Shown here one piece after another: positions 42,259 to 51,065 of a stretch of 61,352 nt of DNA; the stretch's first letter is position 1, and each line of letters starts with the position of its first letter. Origin of the DNA: Gemmatimonadota bacterium (GTDB taxonomy: Bacteria > Gemmatimonadota > Gemmatimonadetes > Longimicrobiales > Gaopeijiaceae); NCBI GenBank assembly GCA_022564055.1, contig JADFMD010000006.1, forward strand, positions 1 through 61,352, in the 5' to 3' direction. The position numbers and the translations under genes were made by a program. The notes under the pieces are model-generated. The model made no database searches. It saw only the letters and a program-made list of their open reading frames with translations, and was not told the origin of the DNA.

Positions 42259-43364
42259 CCCGGGTGCCCCACTCCGTATCGCTCGCGGGCCAAGCGGACA
42301 CGCTCCAACACGTCGGTGACCGTAATCTCAGGCATTCGGCCAGGGCGTGGGCAATAGTGGGCTGGGCTCCGGGCCTCACCCGGATCCGTGTACCGATCCA
42401 CGATCAGGTCGTGGTACTTTTCGTAGGGCCCCACCCGCCATGGGTTGGTGTGGCCGAAAAGACCGATCACGGGGGTGCCCAACGCGTGGGCGATATGAAG
42501 GGCTCCGGTGTCCGGGCTTATGATCAGATCACACCCGCGGATACTCCAGATCAGTTGGCGTACGGAGCTGGACAAGGCCGACCTCGCGGCGATTCTCCGA
42601 TCATTCAGGACGACCCGTGCAGTCGTGCGCTCAGCCTGCCCCGGCCCGCCCAAAAGAACCACCTCGAATCCGAACTCGGTCTCCAGGGCGTGTGTGAGCG
42701 ACACGTATCGGTCTGCGGGCCAATCCTTTGCCGTGTGGGCAGTACCCAACGCCAGGCCGACGACGGTCTCACCCTTCGAGGCCGAAAAGAAAGTCTCGGC
42801 TGCGGACTCTTCCTCGTCCGAGAGGGTGATCGCCCACTCCAGCGGGTCCGGTCTTTCGACGCCCACGGCGTCCAGAAACTCCAAGAAAAGATCCTGTGTA
42901 TGCCGCCACTTCCCTCCCCGCGTGTACTCGGTGTTGATGAACCGGACCCCGTCGCGTGTTCTGGAGGGCGCGAGGCCCACACGCACCGGCGCACCGGAGA
43001 GGTATGCCGGGAAGATGCTCTTGGCGTACCGCTGCATGTTCAATGTCAGATCGCACGAGGGTCCGGCGCGAAAGGATCTCCAAAGATCGTATACGCCCCG
43101 GAGACCCTTCTCCGGCCGGAAGACGATCACCTCGTCCACTGCCGGATGATGCTCGAGGACCTGTGCGGGTGCAGGCTGCGCCACCCAGACGATCTTTCGG
43201 GAGGGCCGGTCGCGCTTGAGCGCCAAGGCGACGGGTAGGCCGTGAACCACGTCCCCGATGCCCGAAAGCAGGATGATGCATACGCGGTCGCCTTCTATGG
43301 GTTGGGCGTGGATCACGGTGTGGAGCTCCCGGGCGGCCCCAGAGGCCTGATGGCCGCACCCCAC
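42255..43364 (-). CDS. Family 9 glycosyltransferase (heptosyltransferase-like)
   Basis: 369 residues, second heptosyltransferase-like protein. Features: VCIILLSGIGDVVHGLPVALALKR, then LTLNMQRYAKSIFPAYLSG, VVGLALGTAHTAKDWPADRYVSL, VLLGGPGQAERT and the donor pocket DLIISPDTGALHIAHALGTPVIGLFGHTNPWR. GTG at 43364 gives an N-terminal extension of about 25 residues (GCGHQASGAARELHTVIHAQ), perhaps spurious; a later start is possible. It is first of the LPS-core operon, 7 bases after the DUF6941 gene. Confidence 0.9.
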   Translation of the reverse strand: MGCGHQASGAARELHTVIHAQPIEGDRVCIILLSGIGDVVHGLPVALALKRDRPSRKIVWVAQPAPAQVLEHHPAVDEVIVFRPEKGLRGVYDLWRSFRAGPSCDLTLNMQRYAKSIFPAYLSGAPVRVGLAPSRTRDGVRFINTEYTRGGKWRHTQDLFLEFLDAVGVERPDPLEWAITLSDEEESAAETFFSASKGETVVGLALGTAHTAKDWPADRYVSLTHALETEFGFEVVLLGGPGQAERTTARVVLNDRRIAARSALSSSVRQLIWSIRGCDLIISPDTGALHIAHALGTPVIGLFGHTNPWRVGPYEKYHDLIVDRYTDPGEARSPAHYCPRPGRMPEITVTDVLERVRLARERYGVGHPG

Positions 43365-43371
43365 TTCTTCA

Positions 43372-43767
43372 TCAGGCCTCTTGCTCGATGAGAAAGAGGG
43401 ACGGCCCTTCGTATGTCCGGCCCTTTATCCGAATCCCAAAACGGTATTCCCCGGGCTCGGGAAAAACGACACCCTGCAGGGGCATCACGATCTGAGTTCG
43501 GGCGGGGGGGTGGTCGGGATCACGCCGGTCGACGTCCGAATGTCCCTGGATCGTCACCGTGGACTGGCCGGAGGGCCCGGTCAGGTCCACCTCGAAGTCG
43601 TATAGGCCGATGTCGTCGCGGCTCCACTCCAAAGTCATGACCAGCACCATGTCGTGCCTGGCCGGGAACCCCGGAGCCGCGAGATCGTTGAAGACTCCGC
43701 GGATGTCGAGTTTGCCGTCGCCGGTTTGTTCGGCGTGGTCACAGACAAGAGCCAGTTGCAGTCGCAT
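43372..43767 (-). CDS. DUF6941 family protein
   Basis: 131 residues, beta-rich. It begins MRLQLALVCDHAEQTGDGKLDIRGVFNDL and continues with VLVMTLEWSRDDIGLYDFEVDLTGPSG, TQIVMPLQGVVFPEPGEYRFGIRI and ends with SLFLIEQEA. This matches the small DUF6941 family, predicted to be an immunoglobulin-like or C2-like fold with no known function. No signal peptide. It follows hydantoinase B by 30 bases and leads into the LPS core operon. Confidence 0.8.
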   Translation of the reverse strand: MRLQLALVCDHAEQTGDGKLDIRGVFNDLAAPGFPARHDMVLVMTLEWSRDDIGLYDFEVDLTGPSGQSTVTIQGHSDVDRRDPDHPPARTQIVMPLQGVVFPEPGEYRFGIRIKGRTYEGPSLFLIEQEA

Positions 43768-43797
43768 GGCAGCTAGGAGGTCATCAAGAGTTTTCGG

Positions 43798-45414
43798 TCA
43801 AAGGTCCTCGGCGGAGCCCCAACCGCCGCCGCCCGGTGAACGAATACTGATGACGTCACCGATTTCTGCCGAGAACGTAACCTTTGCCGGAAGCGGCCTT
43901 TCAACACCGTCTCGGATGAGAATGTTTTGTCCGGGGCTCCCGTCTTGCCCCCCGCGTATGCCCGAGGGTGGTCGTTTCCTGCGTTCGGAGAGGAGCGTGA
44001 CCCTTCCTTCGCACAGTAGCTGTAGGTCTCGGCGGAGACCATCTCCTCCCCGGTGAAACCCGGAACCCCCACTCTCTCGCCGCAAGGAATACTCCGTGAC
44101 CCGGAAGGGGTAGGCGTGTTCGAGAGCCTCGATCGGCGTGTTCAGGGAGTTTGACATATGGGTGTGCACGCCGGAAAGTCCGTGCCCCGTGGGACCCGCA
44201 CCCATCCCCCCTCCCACGGTCTCGTAGTATGCGAAATTGGCTCCAGTTCTAGGATCCACCCCCCCCACGGTAGTGTTGTTCATGGTGCCCTGGGAGAGCG
44301 CAGGCATGAGGTCCGGAAGAGCGCTCGCGAAAGCGCGGAAAAGCACGTCGGTGATCCGCTGGCTCGTCTCGACGTTCCCCCCGGCCACGCTCGCGGGAAG
44401 GCTGGCGTTCACAATCGAGTTTTCAGGGAGGGTGAGCTTGACCATCGACATGGAGCCACCGCCGGCGGGGAGCGTTTCGCCCAGGAGCGCCTCCACGATG
44501 CACCGCACCGTGTATCTGGTGGCGGAGTCGGTGATGGCCCTCACCGCGTTGATGCCCCCTGTCACTTGAGGGCTACTCCCCGTGAAGTCGATGTCCAGAC
44601 CATCGCTGTGCCGGACGAGCTTCACGCGGATGGGGATGTCCACGGTCCCGAAGCCGTCGTCTTCCATGAAATCCTCGGCTTCATATTCGCCCGGTTCGAT
44701 GTGGGCGAGACCCGCCTCCACGAGTCGGTCCGCGTACACGATCAGTGCGTCCATCGCCGCCTGGGTTGCCTGAGTGCCCCTGCGTTCGACGATCGCCAAC
44801 AGTCGGGCGGCCCCGGCGTGCAGGGCGGCCAGCTGAGCGTCGAGGTCACCGCTTCGCTCGATCGGGGTTCGGACGTTCGCCAAGATCAGGTTCCATACGC
44901 CCTCCTGCCGTACCCCCTCTCTGTACAGGAAGATGGGCGGGATACGGAGCCCTTCCTGGTAGATCTCCTGGGCCAGCGGCATCGATCCTGGGCTCATCCC
45001 TCCGACATCCGAGTGATGCGCCCTCGACGCCACGTAACCCAATGGTTCGCCGCTGTCCGGGTCGTGGACCGGAGAAATCAGGGTGATGTCGGGCAGATGG
45101 GTACCGCCCCGAAAGGGGTCGTTCAGGCAGACCACGTCTCCGGGGTCGAGTGGACCGAGCTCCCCGAGGGCCGACTCGACGCTCATCGGCATCGCCCCAA
45201 GGTGGACCGGCATGTGGTCTCCCACCGCGGTGGGAGCACCACTCGCGGAAAAGAGCGCGCACGAGTAGTCTCGACGCTCCTTGATGTTTGGCGAAAAGGA
45301 GGCTCGCCGAAGGGCGGCACCCATCTCTTCGGTTAGTGCCGTAAAAAGGTGGCGAAAGACCTCGAGCGCTATGGCGTCGGGCTCACGCCGCCCCGTTGGC
45401 CGACCATCGGGCAT
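43798..45414 (-). CDS. Hydantoinase B / oxoprolinase family protein
   Basis: 538 residues, the beta-subunit type (HyuB). The family pattern is clear: FRHLFTALTEEMGAALRRAS and FSPNIKERRDYSCALF at the N-terminus, DVVCLNDPFRGGTHLPDITL, SRAHHSDVGGMSPGSMPL with the metal-binding His pair, and FYETVGGG and GDVISIRSPGGGGWG at the end. In partners the A and B subunits together hydrolyse 5-oxoproline, hydantoins or carboxylate acetone using ATP. No A subunit lies on either side: upstream is a divergent unrelated gene and downstream is DUF6941. The substrate cannot be assigned. Confidence 0.92.
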   Translation of the reverse strand: MPDGRPTGRREPDAIALEVFRHLFTALTEEMGAALRRASFSPNIKERRDYSCALFSASGAPTAVGDHMPVHLGAMPMSVESALGELGPLDPGDVVCLNDPFRGGTHLPDITLISPVHDPDSGEPLGYVASRAHHSDVGGMSPGSMPLAQEIYQEGLRIPPIFLYREGVRQEGVWNLILANVRTPIERSGDLDAQLAALHAGAARLLAIVERRGTQATQAAMDALIVYADRLVEAGLAHIEPGEYEAEDFMEDDGFGTVDIPIRVKLVRHSDGLDIDFTGSSPQVTGGINAVRAITDSATRYTVRCIVEALLGETLPAGGGSMSMVKLTLPENSIVNASLPASVAGGNVETSQRITDVLFRAFASALPDLMPALSQGTMNNTTVGGVDPRTGANFAYYETVGGGMGAGPTGHGLSGVHTHMSNSLNTPIEALEHAYPFRVTEYSLRRESGGSGFHRGGDGLRRDLQLLCEGRVTLLSERRKRPPSGIRGGQDGSPGQNILIRDGVERPLPAKVTFSAEIGDVISIRSPGGGGWGSAEDL

Positions 45415-45498
45415 AGGTTAAGTTCAATGGCTAAGTTAGCGTCGCATACATCTGAATCGGATATTCTATCCGTTCATGAGGATTCCAGGGAGGTGTGA

Positions 45499-45882
45499 GT
45501 GCCCCAAGAGAAGATTTTCGCGCAGGCTCGGGATGAGTTGTTCAGCCACATCAATCGATGTGAAGTGTTGAGCGCCACGGATGATGACCGGACAACGTGG
45601 ATGAACGAGACCATCGACTATATCGGCGAGCGTTATCCGGATTTGGTAGATCCCGACCTTCGTGAACTCCATGCGGTTGGTATCAGGTTCTGTCAGCCGG
45701 CGATCAACAACATACCGGCTGCGGTGGTGTCCGAACCGTTGTCCGAACCGGCGGCCGAGACCGTAACGGTGGAGGTGCCGGCCGAGCCCGCGACGACAGG
45801 AAAGCCGATTCCTGCCACCTCGGAGGTGTCTTCGGAAACCGAGGCCACGCAGGAGCAGGATGGGGGCGCCAACGCCGCCTGA
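45499..45882 (+). CDS. Hypothetical protein, 127 residues
   Basis: 127 residues, no recognised family. The first 75 residues are compact and helical (KIFAQARDELFSHINRCEV, YPDLVDPDLRELHAVGIRFCQPAI); the rest is alanine-, glutamate- and threonine-rich and probably disordered. Start is the GTG at 45499 with AGGGAGGTG upstream, well spaced. It diverges from hydantoinase B and is closed by a hairpin terminator 31 bases after the stop, so it is monocistronic. Confidence 0.75.
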   Translation: MPQEKIFAQARDELFSHINRCEVLSATDDDRTTWMNETIDYIGERYPDLVDPDLRELHAVGIRFCQPAINNIPAAVVSEPLSEPAAETVTVEVPAEPATTGKPIPATSEVSSETEATQEQDGGANAA

Positions 45883-45913
45883 CGCCCTTTTACAGGGGAT
45901 CTCATCCCCAACC

Positions 45914-45955
45914 AAACGGCGGGAAGCTGCACTTTCCCGCCGTTTTTCCTTTTTA
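45914..45955 (+). terminator. Rho-independent terminator
   Basis: A 12-bp stem, AAACGGCGGGAA (45914-45925) with TTCCCGCCGTTT (45934-45945), is followed by a T-rich tail to 45955. It ends the transcript of the hypothetical gene. The stem begins with A residues, so it is also partly bidirectional. Confidence 0.9.
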
Positions 45956-46115
45956 TGGAGGAAAACGGGCGTTCCCGAAACGCTCTGGTGGGATGCTGGC
46001 GAAGCCTTGAAACGCATAGTATGTTGCCGGCCAAGTTGGGCGGAATTTGAAGAATATGCGCCTCGCGGAAGGGTGACCCGGACGCCTCCATGAGGGACCC
46101 TAAAGAAAGAGAAAC

Positions 46116-46520
46116 GTGGCGCCGAGCGCGTCGCAACGGCTCATGACCAGCCTCCACAGCGACGGAGGTGTGGCGGCGGAGAGTGACCGACGCCTCACCC
46201 TACCGAACGAGGATGCCCTGTTGCGCCTCTATTACGACGGAGGGCGCCTTCCCTCTCCGGCCGGCGGTTTCCTGGTGGTCCTCGGGGTCCGGCCCGTGGA
46301 TGACGGGTCGGGATCACTCCTCCTGGAGTGCACGTCGTCGTCGCTTCGGTACAAAATAAGCGTTCCCAAGGCCACCCGGTCGGAAAGGAAACAGGTGAGA
46401 ACCTTGATCGATGAGGGCGGTGATCCGAAATGCCCCCGCCATGAGGGCGAAATCTTGGTGCGAATACGTCACGATTTCGCCTGCTCGAGCTGTGGCGTAC
46501 GGTATGCCAAGGCCAAATAA
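46116..46520 (+). CDS. Hypothetical protein with C-terminal zinc-ribbon-like half
   Basis: 134 residues from GTG at 46116; an ATG at 46143 (MTSLHSDGG) is equally possible. The body is beta-rich: PSPAGGFLVVLGVRPVDDG, SLLLECTSSSLRYKISVP. The end carries CPRHEG and CSSCGVRY (residues about 106-130), a C/H plus CxxC arrangement that resembles a zinc ribbon with one cysteine replaced by His. No family recognised. It precedes the TPR gene by 93 bases. Confidence 0.68.
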   Translation: MAPSASQRLMTSLHSDGGVAAESDRRLTLPNEDALLRLYYDGGRLPSPAGGFLVVLGVRPVDDGSGSLLLECTSSSLRYKISVPKATRSERKQVRTLIDEGGDPKCPRHEGEILVRIRHDFACSSCGVRYAKAK

Positions 46521-46613
46521 ACGCCGGTGAGTGTGAGGGTGGTGATCCCCATCGGCCTCCATTACATTGCGGCCTAGAGCCGTACGGACTTTAGCCCAAG
46601 GAGCTTCGTCGCG

Positions 46614-47711
46614 ATGGCAGAAGGATTCCTCACTTCTGAGGATTACGACGAACAGGCTCATCAGCTTTACAACAGTGGTGATTACGAAGGGGCCCTCGAG
46701 ATGCTCAAGGAGGGCCTCTCGCTCTATCCAAACGCTGTTGAACTCTGCGTTGGGATGGGCTACGCCCGCCTCGCCCGGGAGGAGTACGCGTGGGCCCGCA
46801 AGGCCTTCGACCGTGCCCTCGTTCTCGACCAAGGGCACGAGGACGCGCTGGTAGGCCTGGGCGAGACTCTCCTTCGGTTCGGCGAGCGCGACGCCGCGCT
46901 CGCACTGTTCGACCGGGTCGCCGGGTTGGGTTTCGAGGATGACGTGGAGTTGATGCTCACCATGGGGCGGGCGCTCTACCGCGAAAGCCTTTATGCCGAG
47001 AGCCGGGATGTGTTCGCCAGGGCTTCCGCCGCCCGCCCGGACAGCGCCGAGGTCGCGGCATCGCTCGGCTACGCACTGCATCGGCTCGGCGACGACGTAG
47101 GGGCCGGGCGTCAGATCCGGAGGTCTCTCCGCCTCGATCCCGACCTCTATGAGGCCAGGGTCTACCTCGGCCATCTCCTTTACGATCGGGGGGACTGGGA
47201 AGGGGCGCTTCGCGAGTTCGAGCGGGTACCACCACACGATCATTGGGATGCCCTGGCGGTTTGGCGTCTCGTGGAGCTCAAGCGGGCGCTCTGGCACGTG
47301 GAAGACGGAGACGAGCGGGTGGTCCCCTGGCAAAAGCGCCTGGACGAACTCGAGGCGCTACATGATCCCATCGAACGCCTGCTTGCCGAGGTCGAAGCAC
47401 AGGTCAACGGCAGTGAGCGCTCGCTGGTCGATCCGAGCCAGCTAGAACTCTTCGAGCGGGGTGAGCGAAGGGGCGCAACGGAGTCGCACGAGGTGCGTTT
47501 GGGAAATGGACACCTGTTTCGCGGAACATGGCATGCTATCGTGCGCCAGATGCGAGATCAGGCTGGATTCTCCCATGAAACTCTGAGCCAGTACATGAGA
47601 CGGCTTGCTGAGGGTTGGCACGAACAACTCGGCGTGGAGATTCCCTTTGCCGATCCCGGGAGCTTTCTAGAGGCCGCCATCCGCGTCGGTGTCGTGTATC
47701 TCGAAGACTGA
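46614..47711 (+). CDS. TPR repeat protein
   Basis: 365 residues. Residues 10-240 are tetratricopeptide repeats: AHQLYNSGDYEGALEMLKEGLSLYPN, YARLAREEYAWARKAFDRALV and further units. The C-terminal 80 residues form a separate domain (HEVRLGNGHLFRGTWHAIVRQM, SHETLSQYMRRLAEGWHEQL, SFLEAAIRVGVVYLE) without a known family. No signal peptide, so cytoplasmic. TPR arrays mediate protein-protein contacts. The gene is followed closely (8 bases) by the double zinc-ribbon gene and probably co-transcribed with it. Confidence 0.85.
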   Translation: MAEGFLTSEDYDEQAHQLYNSGDYEGALEMLKEGLSLYPNAVELCVGMGYARLAREEYAWARKAFDRALVLDQGHEDALVGLGETLLRFGERDAALALFDRVAGLGFEDDVELMLTMGRALYRESLYAESRDVFARASAARPDSAEVAASLGYALHRLGDDVGAGRQIRRSLRLDPDLYEARVYLGHLLYDRGDWEGALREFERVPPHDHWDALAVWRLVELKRALWHVEDGDERVVPWQKRLDELEALHDPIERLLAEVEAQVNGSERSLVDPSQLELFERGERRGATESHEVRLGNGHLFRGTWHAIVRQMRDQAGFSHETLSQYMRRLAEGWHEQLGVEIPFADPGSFLEAAIRVGVVYLED

Positions 47712-47719
47712 TAGGCACT

Positions 47720-48475
47720 ATGTCACGGTCGCACGATGTTCTGGAGCGATTCCTTGATGTACTCGTACAACAGATCACTGCTACCCGTCCGGAGTATCTG
47801 ACCGCTTCGTTTACGGTTGCGGAAATCTATCAAGACCTCGTTCCATATCACTCCCACCGAAATTTGATCGGGGTCGAAATGAATGGGGATTACGAGGACG
47901 CCCTCCTGCGGATGCTCTCCGGCGAGGGTGACTGCCTCGTGCTGGATTCCGAGGTGGCCCGGCGGGAGATACAGGCGGAACTCGCTACCCCGAATCCCGA
48001 CACGGGTCTTTTCCATGACTTTGCGGCCGCGGACGTCCGGTTACACCCCAGCCGGATCCCTGTGAGCGCTCGCGCCGGACCCGAGGACCGAGCCGAGAAG
48101 CGGGCTGCCGACGAACCATCCCCCGAACCCGTGGGGGCGAAAGCGGAGGAAGCCGCCCCCGTCGGGCCCTCGAGGCCCGAGCCAGGAGAGTCCAGTGAGG
48201 GCGGCGTGGTAGGTCACATCGAGACGGCTTCTACTCCACCTTTGGCGTCGGTGAAGGCGGCTCCACCTGACCGATCCGAATCGAGGGACGCCGAATCGAG
48301 CGATGCCGTGAGGGTGTGTCACTGGTGCCGAGAGGCACTTCCGGCGCGAGACTCCATCCACTTCTGTCCTTTCTGCGGGAGTGACTTACGCCCATCCCCG
48401 TGTCGCAAGTGTGGCGAGCCGATGGAGGCGCGGTGGCAGTTCTGTGGTTCCTGTGGCGCTGACGTGCGTGGTTAG
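47720..48475 (+). CDS. Protein with unknown N-terminal domain and C-terminal double zinc ribbon
   Basis: 251 residues. The N-terminal 105 residues (LERFLDVLVQQITATRPEYL, TVAEIYQDLVPYHSHRN, YEDALLRMLSGEGDCLVL) form a helical domain of unknown family. A proline- and glutamate-rich linker follows. The C-terminal domain has four pairs: CHWC, CPFC, CRKC and CGSC (about 197-250), a double zinc ribbon. Such ribbons often bind partner proteins or nucleic acids. Start is the ATG at 47720, eight bases after the TPR gene; the longer frame upstream lies antisense to nothing and has no family signal. Its stop is overlapped by the cupredoxin-like gene. Confidence 0.8.
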   Translation: MSRSHDVLERFLDVLVQQITATRPEYLTASFTVAEIYQDLVPYHSHRNLIGVEMNGDYEDALLRMLSGEGDCLVLDSEVARREIQAELATPNPDTGLFHDFAAADVRLHPSRIPVSARAGPEDRAEKRAADEPSPEPVGAKAEEAAPVGPSRPEPGESSEGGVVGHIETASTPPLASVKAAPPDRSESRDAESSDAVRVCHWCREALPARDSIHFCPFCGSDLRPSPCRKCGEPMEARWQFCGSCGADVRG

Positions 48476-48920
48476 ACGGATCGCCGCCCTAATCTGCCTG
48501 GTGTCAGTAGGGTGTGGGATCGAACCGAAGGCCCCTTCCGAGGCGGTCGAGGAGGCCAACACGGATCCCCACTCGGAGATCGCGGCGGGTGCTCAGCTCG
48601 TTCAACTCTCTGGAGGCCGAGACGTGGAGCATGTCGTGCCGCCCCATCTGGAGATCGACACGGGGGAGTGGGTCCAGTTCGTAACGCTCGACCGCCGTGT
48701 CCACACCGTGTCCTTCGTGCCCGACTCACTCTCTCCTGCGGCGCTCGAGTATCTGGCCGCCACCGGCCAGCTCCAGGGCCCACCACTGCTCTCCCGCGGG
48801 AGTCGATTCTTGGTCGATTTCCGGAACGCTCCCCCGGGTCGGTATGTTTTCTCGAGCGCGAGCCACGGGGAACCTGTCTTTGGCAGCATAACCGTCCGGG
48901 AGCCTTCGGCGGATCGCTAG
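48468..48920 (+). CDS. Cupredoxin-like exported protein
   Basis: 150 residues from GTG at 48468, overlapping the preceding stop by 8 bases. A hydrophobic start (MVRRIAALICLVSVGCG) is a signal peptide, perhaps a lipoprotein although the lipobox SVGC is weak. The body resembles a plastocyanin/cupredoxin fold: LEIDTGEWVQFVTLDRRVHTVSF with a candidate copper His, RFLVDFRNAPPGRYVFSSASHGEPVFGSITV with a second His. The usual Cys ligand is not present between them, so copper binding is uncertain. It may be a copper-free relative. Confidence 0.65.
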   Translation: MVRRIAALICLVSVGCGIEPKAPSEAVEEANTDPHSEIAAGAQLVQLSGGRDVEHVVPPHLEIDTGEWVQFVTLDRRVHTVSFVPDSLSPAALEYLAATGQLQGPPLLSRGSRFLVDFRNAPPGRYVFSSASHGEPVFGSITVREPSADR

Positions 48921-48954
48921 ATTCACCGCGCCCTACACGATTCGAGGGAGTTAG

Positions 48955-50178
48955 ATGGGAACGCAAGGACACACAAAGGATATCGTCGTGCTCTCGGGGA
49001 AGAGGACCCCGTTCGGAACCTTCGGTGGAAGCCTCAAGGGCTTCACTGCGACCGATCTCGGAGTTTTTTCGAGTGTCGCGGCGATCGAGGCTGCTGGGGT
49101 GGCGCCGGACCAGATCGATCACACCTTCATCGGGAATGCCCTCCAAACTTCTTCGGACGCGATCTATCTCGCCCGGCACGTCGCTCTACGATCCGGCGTT
49201 CCGCAGGAAAGTCCGGCGCTGACCGTCAACAGGCTGTGCGGATCCGGTTTCGAAGCGATCGTCCAGGGAGCCAAGGAAATTCTCCTGGGGGGGGCCCGGG
49301 TGACGCTGTGCGGTGGCACGGAGTCCATGAGTCAGGCGCCCCACGTCGTGCGCGGCGCTCGCTGGGGCCAGCTTCGCCTTGGACCGGCTGGGGAATCCTT
49401 CGAGGACCTACTTTGGGAGGCCCTCAGTGACTCCAACTGCGATATGACGATGGCCCAGACGGCTGAGGAGCTGGCGGAGCGCTACGAGGTCACCCGGGAG
49501 GAAGCCGATCAGGTGGCGGTCCGTAGCCAGCAGCGCGCCAAGGCAGCGTGGGATGAGGGTCGCTTCGCGGCCGAGATCATCCCGATCATGATCAAGACCA
49601 GAAAAGGTGAAACACAGTTCGCACACGACGAGCACATGCGGCCCGATACCACTCTTGAAACGCTCAGTGGACTTCGCCCGTACTTCAAAAAGGATGGTCT
49701 GGTGACCGCCGGCAATGCCAGCGGCATCGGCGATGGGGCGGCGAGCGCCGTGGTGGCGGATGCGGATTGGGCCGATGAACACGGGATCGAACCGCTCGGC
49801 CGCATCGTGTCCTGGGGATTCGCTGGGGTAGACCCGCGGGTCATGGGCATCGGACCGGCGCCCGCCTCCCGTCTCGCCCTCGAAAAGGCGGGGTTGAGTT
49901 TGGACGATATGGACCTCGTGGAGGTGAATGAGGCTTTTGCGGGCCAATACATGGCGGTTGAGAAGGAACTCGGACTCGATCCGGCCATCACGAACGTGAA
50001 CGGGGGAGCGATTGCCATCACCCATCCTCTCGCCGCATCGGGGGCCCGCATCACCATCCACCTTCTCCACGAGCTCCGGCGGAGAGGTGGAAAGTACGGT
50101 CTCGGGGCGGCCTGCATCGGTGGAGGCCAGGGGGCGGCGGTTGTCGTCGAGGCTCTCCCCAGCGGGGACGCTCAGTAG
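48955..50178 (+). CDS. Acetyl-CoA acetyltransferase / thiolase
   Basis: 407 residues. It has KRTPFGTFGGSLKGFTATDL, the nucleophilic Cys in VNRLCGSGFEAIVQGA, ALCGGTESMSQAPHVVRG, NASGIGDGAASAVV, the His in NGGAIAITHPLAASGARI and the second Cys in ACIGGGQGAAVVV. Thiolases join or split acyl-CoA and acetyl-CoA in beta-oxidation or acetoacetyl-CoA synthesis. The HP motif reads THPLAASG in place of the usual GHPxGASG, a mild departure. The next gene, 3-hydroxyacyl-CoA dehydrogenase, overlaps its stop by one base, and an enoyl-CoA hydratase lies 5 kb on. Confidence 0.93.
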   Translation: MGTQGHTKDIVVLSGKRTPFGTFGGSLKGFTATDLGVFSSVAAIEAAGVAPDQIDHTFIGNALQTSSDAIYLARHVALRSGVPQESPALTVNRLCGSGFEAIVQGAKEILLGGARVTLCGGTESMSQAPHVVRGARWGQLRLGPAGESFEDLLWEALSDSNCDMTMAQTAEELAERYEVTREEADQVAVRSQQRAKAAWDEGRFAAEIIPIMIKTRKGETQFAHDEHMRPDTTLETLSGLRPYFKKDGLVTAGNASGIGDGAASAVVADADWADEHGIEPLGRIVSWGFAGVDPRVMGIGPAPASRLALEKAGLSLDDMDLVEVNEAFAGQYMAVEKELGLDPAITNVNGGAIAITHPLAASGARITIHLLHELRRRGGKYGLGAACIGGGQGAAVVVEALPSGDAQ

Positions 50179-51056
50179 TGGTCATCGAGACGGTGGGCGT
50201 AGTGGGATGCGGGCTCATGGGCAGCGGCATCGCCGAGGTCGCGGCGAAGGCGGGCTTCGACGTCGTCGTGCGGGAGGTGAGTGACGAGCTGATCGAGGGC
50301 GGCCGAGACCGGATCCGCAAGTCACTCGATCGAGCAGTGGAGAGGGGCAAACTCACGGAGGCCGACCGTGACGCGGCGTGGAGTCGTCTCCGTTTTTCGA
50401 CCGACCTCTCGGATCTCGCTGACCGACATCTCGTGATCGAGGCCATCATCGAGGAGATCGCGGCGAAGAACGAACTGTTTTCGGCGCTGAATGATCTGTG
50501 TGGGCCCGAGACCATATTCGCCTCCAACACCTCTTCTCTGACGATAACCGACATGGCGGCCGCTAGCGGACGGGTGGATCGAGTGGTTGGCCTCCACTTC
50601 TTCAATCCGGTCCCCGTGATGCAACTGGTGGAGGTCGTGCGCACCATCGCGACGAGCGATGAAGCCTTCGACGCCGTGTATGCGTTTGCCGAGGCGTTGG
50701 GCAAGAAGCCGATCACGGCGAAGGACAACTCAGGCTTCGTAGTGAACCTGTTGCTGGTGCCCTATTTGCTCGACGCTATCCGACAGCTCGAGCGCGGTGT
50801 GGCCTCGGTGGAGGATATCGATCGCGCGATGATGCTCGGCCTGGGATATCCCATGGGTCCCTTCGCGCTTTGCGACTTCGTCGGGATCGATACGGTCTAC
50901 CGGATTTCAGAGATCATGTTCGACGAATATCGGGAGAGTCGATATGCGCCTCCGCCGCTCTTGAAGCGGATGGTCTCGATGGGGCGGTTTGGTAGAAAGA
51001 CGGGAAAAGGGTTTTACGACTGGTCGGGGGATCGGCCGGTGTCGGTGCCGCTCTGA
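50178..51056 (+). CDS. 3-hydroxybutyryl-CoA dehydrogenase
   Basis: 292 residues. The NAD-binding loop GVVGCGLMGSGIAEVAAKAG (residues 7-26) precedes HLVIEAIIEEIAAKNELFSAL, FASNTSSLTITDMA (catalytic-site Ser/Asn), VVGLHFFNPVPVMQLVEVV with the catalytic His-Glu region, and the helical C-terminal domain (GYPMGPFALCDFVG, FGRKTGKGFYDW). It oxidises 3-hydroxyacyl-CoA, or runs in reverse for butanoyl and polyhydroxybutyrate precursors. The GTG start shares one base with the thiolase stop (TAGTG). Confidence 0.94.
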   Translation: MVIETVGVVGCGLMGSGIAEVAAKAGFDVVVREVSDELIEGGRDRIRKSLDRAVERGKLTEADRDAAWSRLRFSTDLSDLADRHLVIEAIIEEIAAKNELFSALNDLCGPETIFASNTSSLTITDMAAASGRVDRVVGLHFFNPVPVMQLVEVVRTIATSDEAFDAVYAFAEALGKKPITAKDNSGFVVNLLLVPYLLDAIRQLERGVASVEDIDRAMMLGLGYPMGPFALCDFVGIDTVYRISEIMFDEYRESRYAPPPLLKRMVSMGRFGRKTGKGFYDWSGDRPVSVPL

Positions 51057-51065
51057 AGCGGGACC

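Noticed and set aside
44158-45336. 392-codon open frame on the plus strand
   Set aside because: Shadow of hydantoinase B; that frame has a conserved family pattern throughout.
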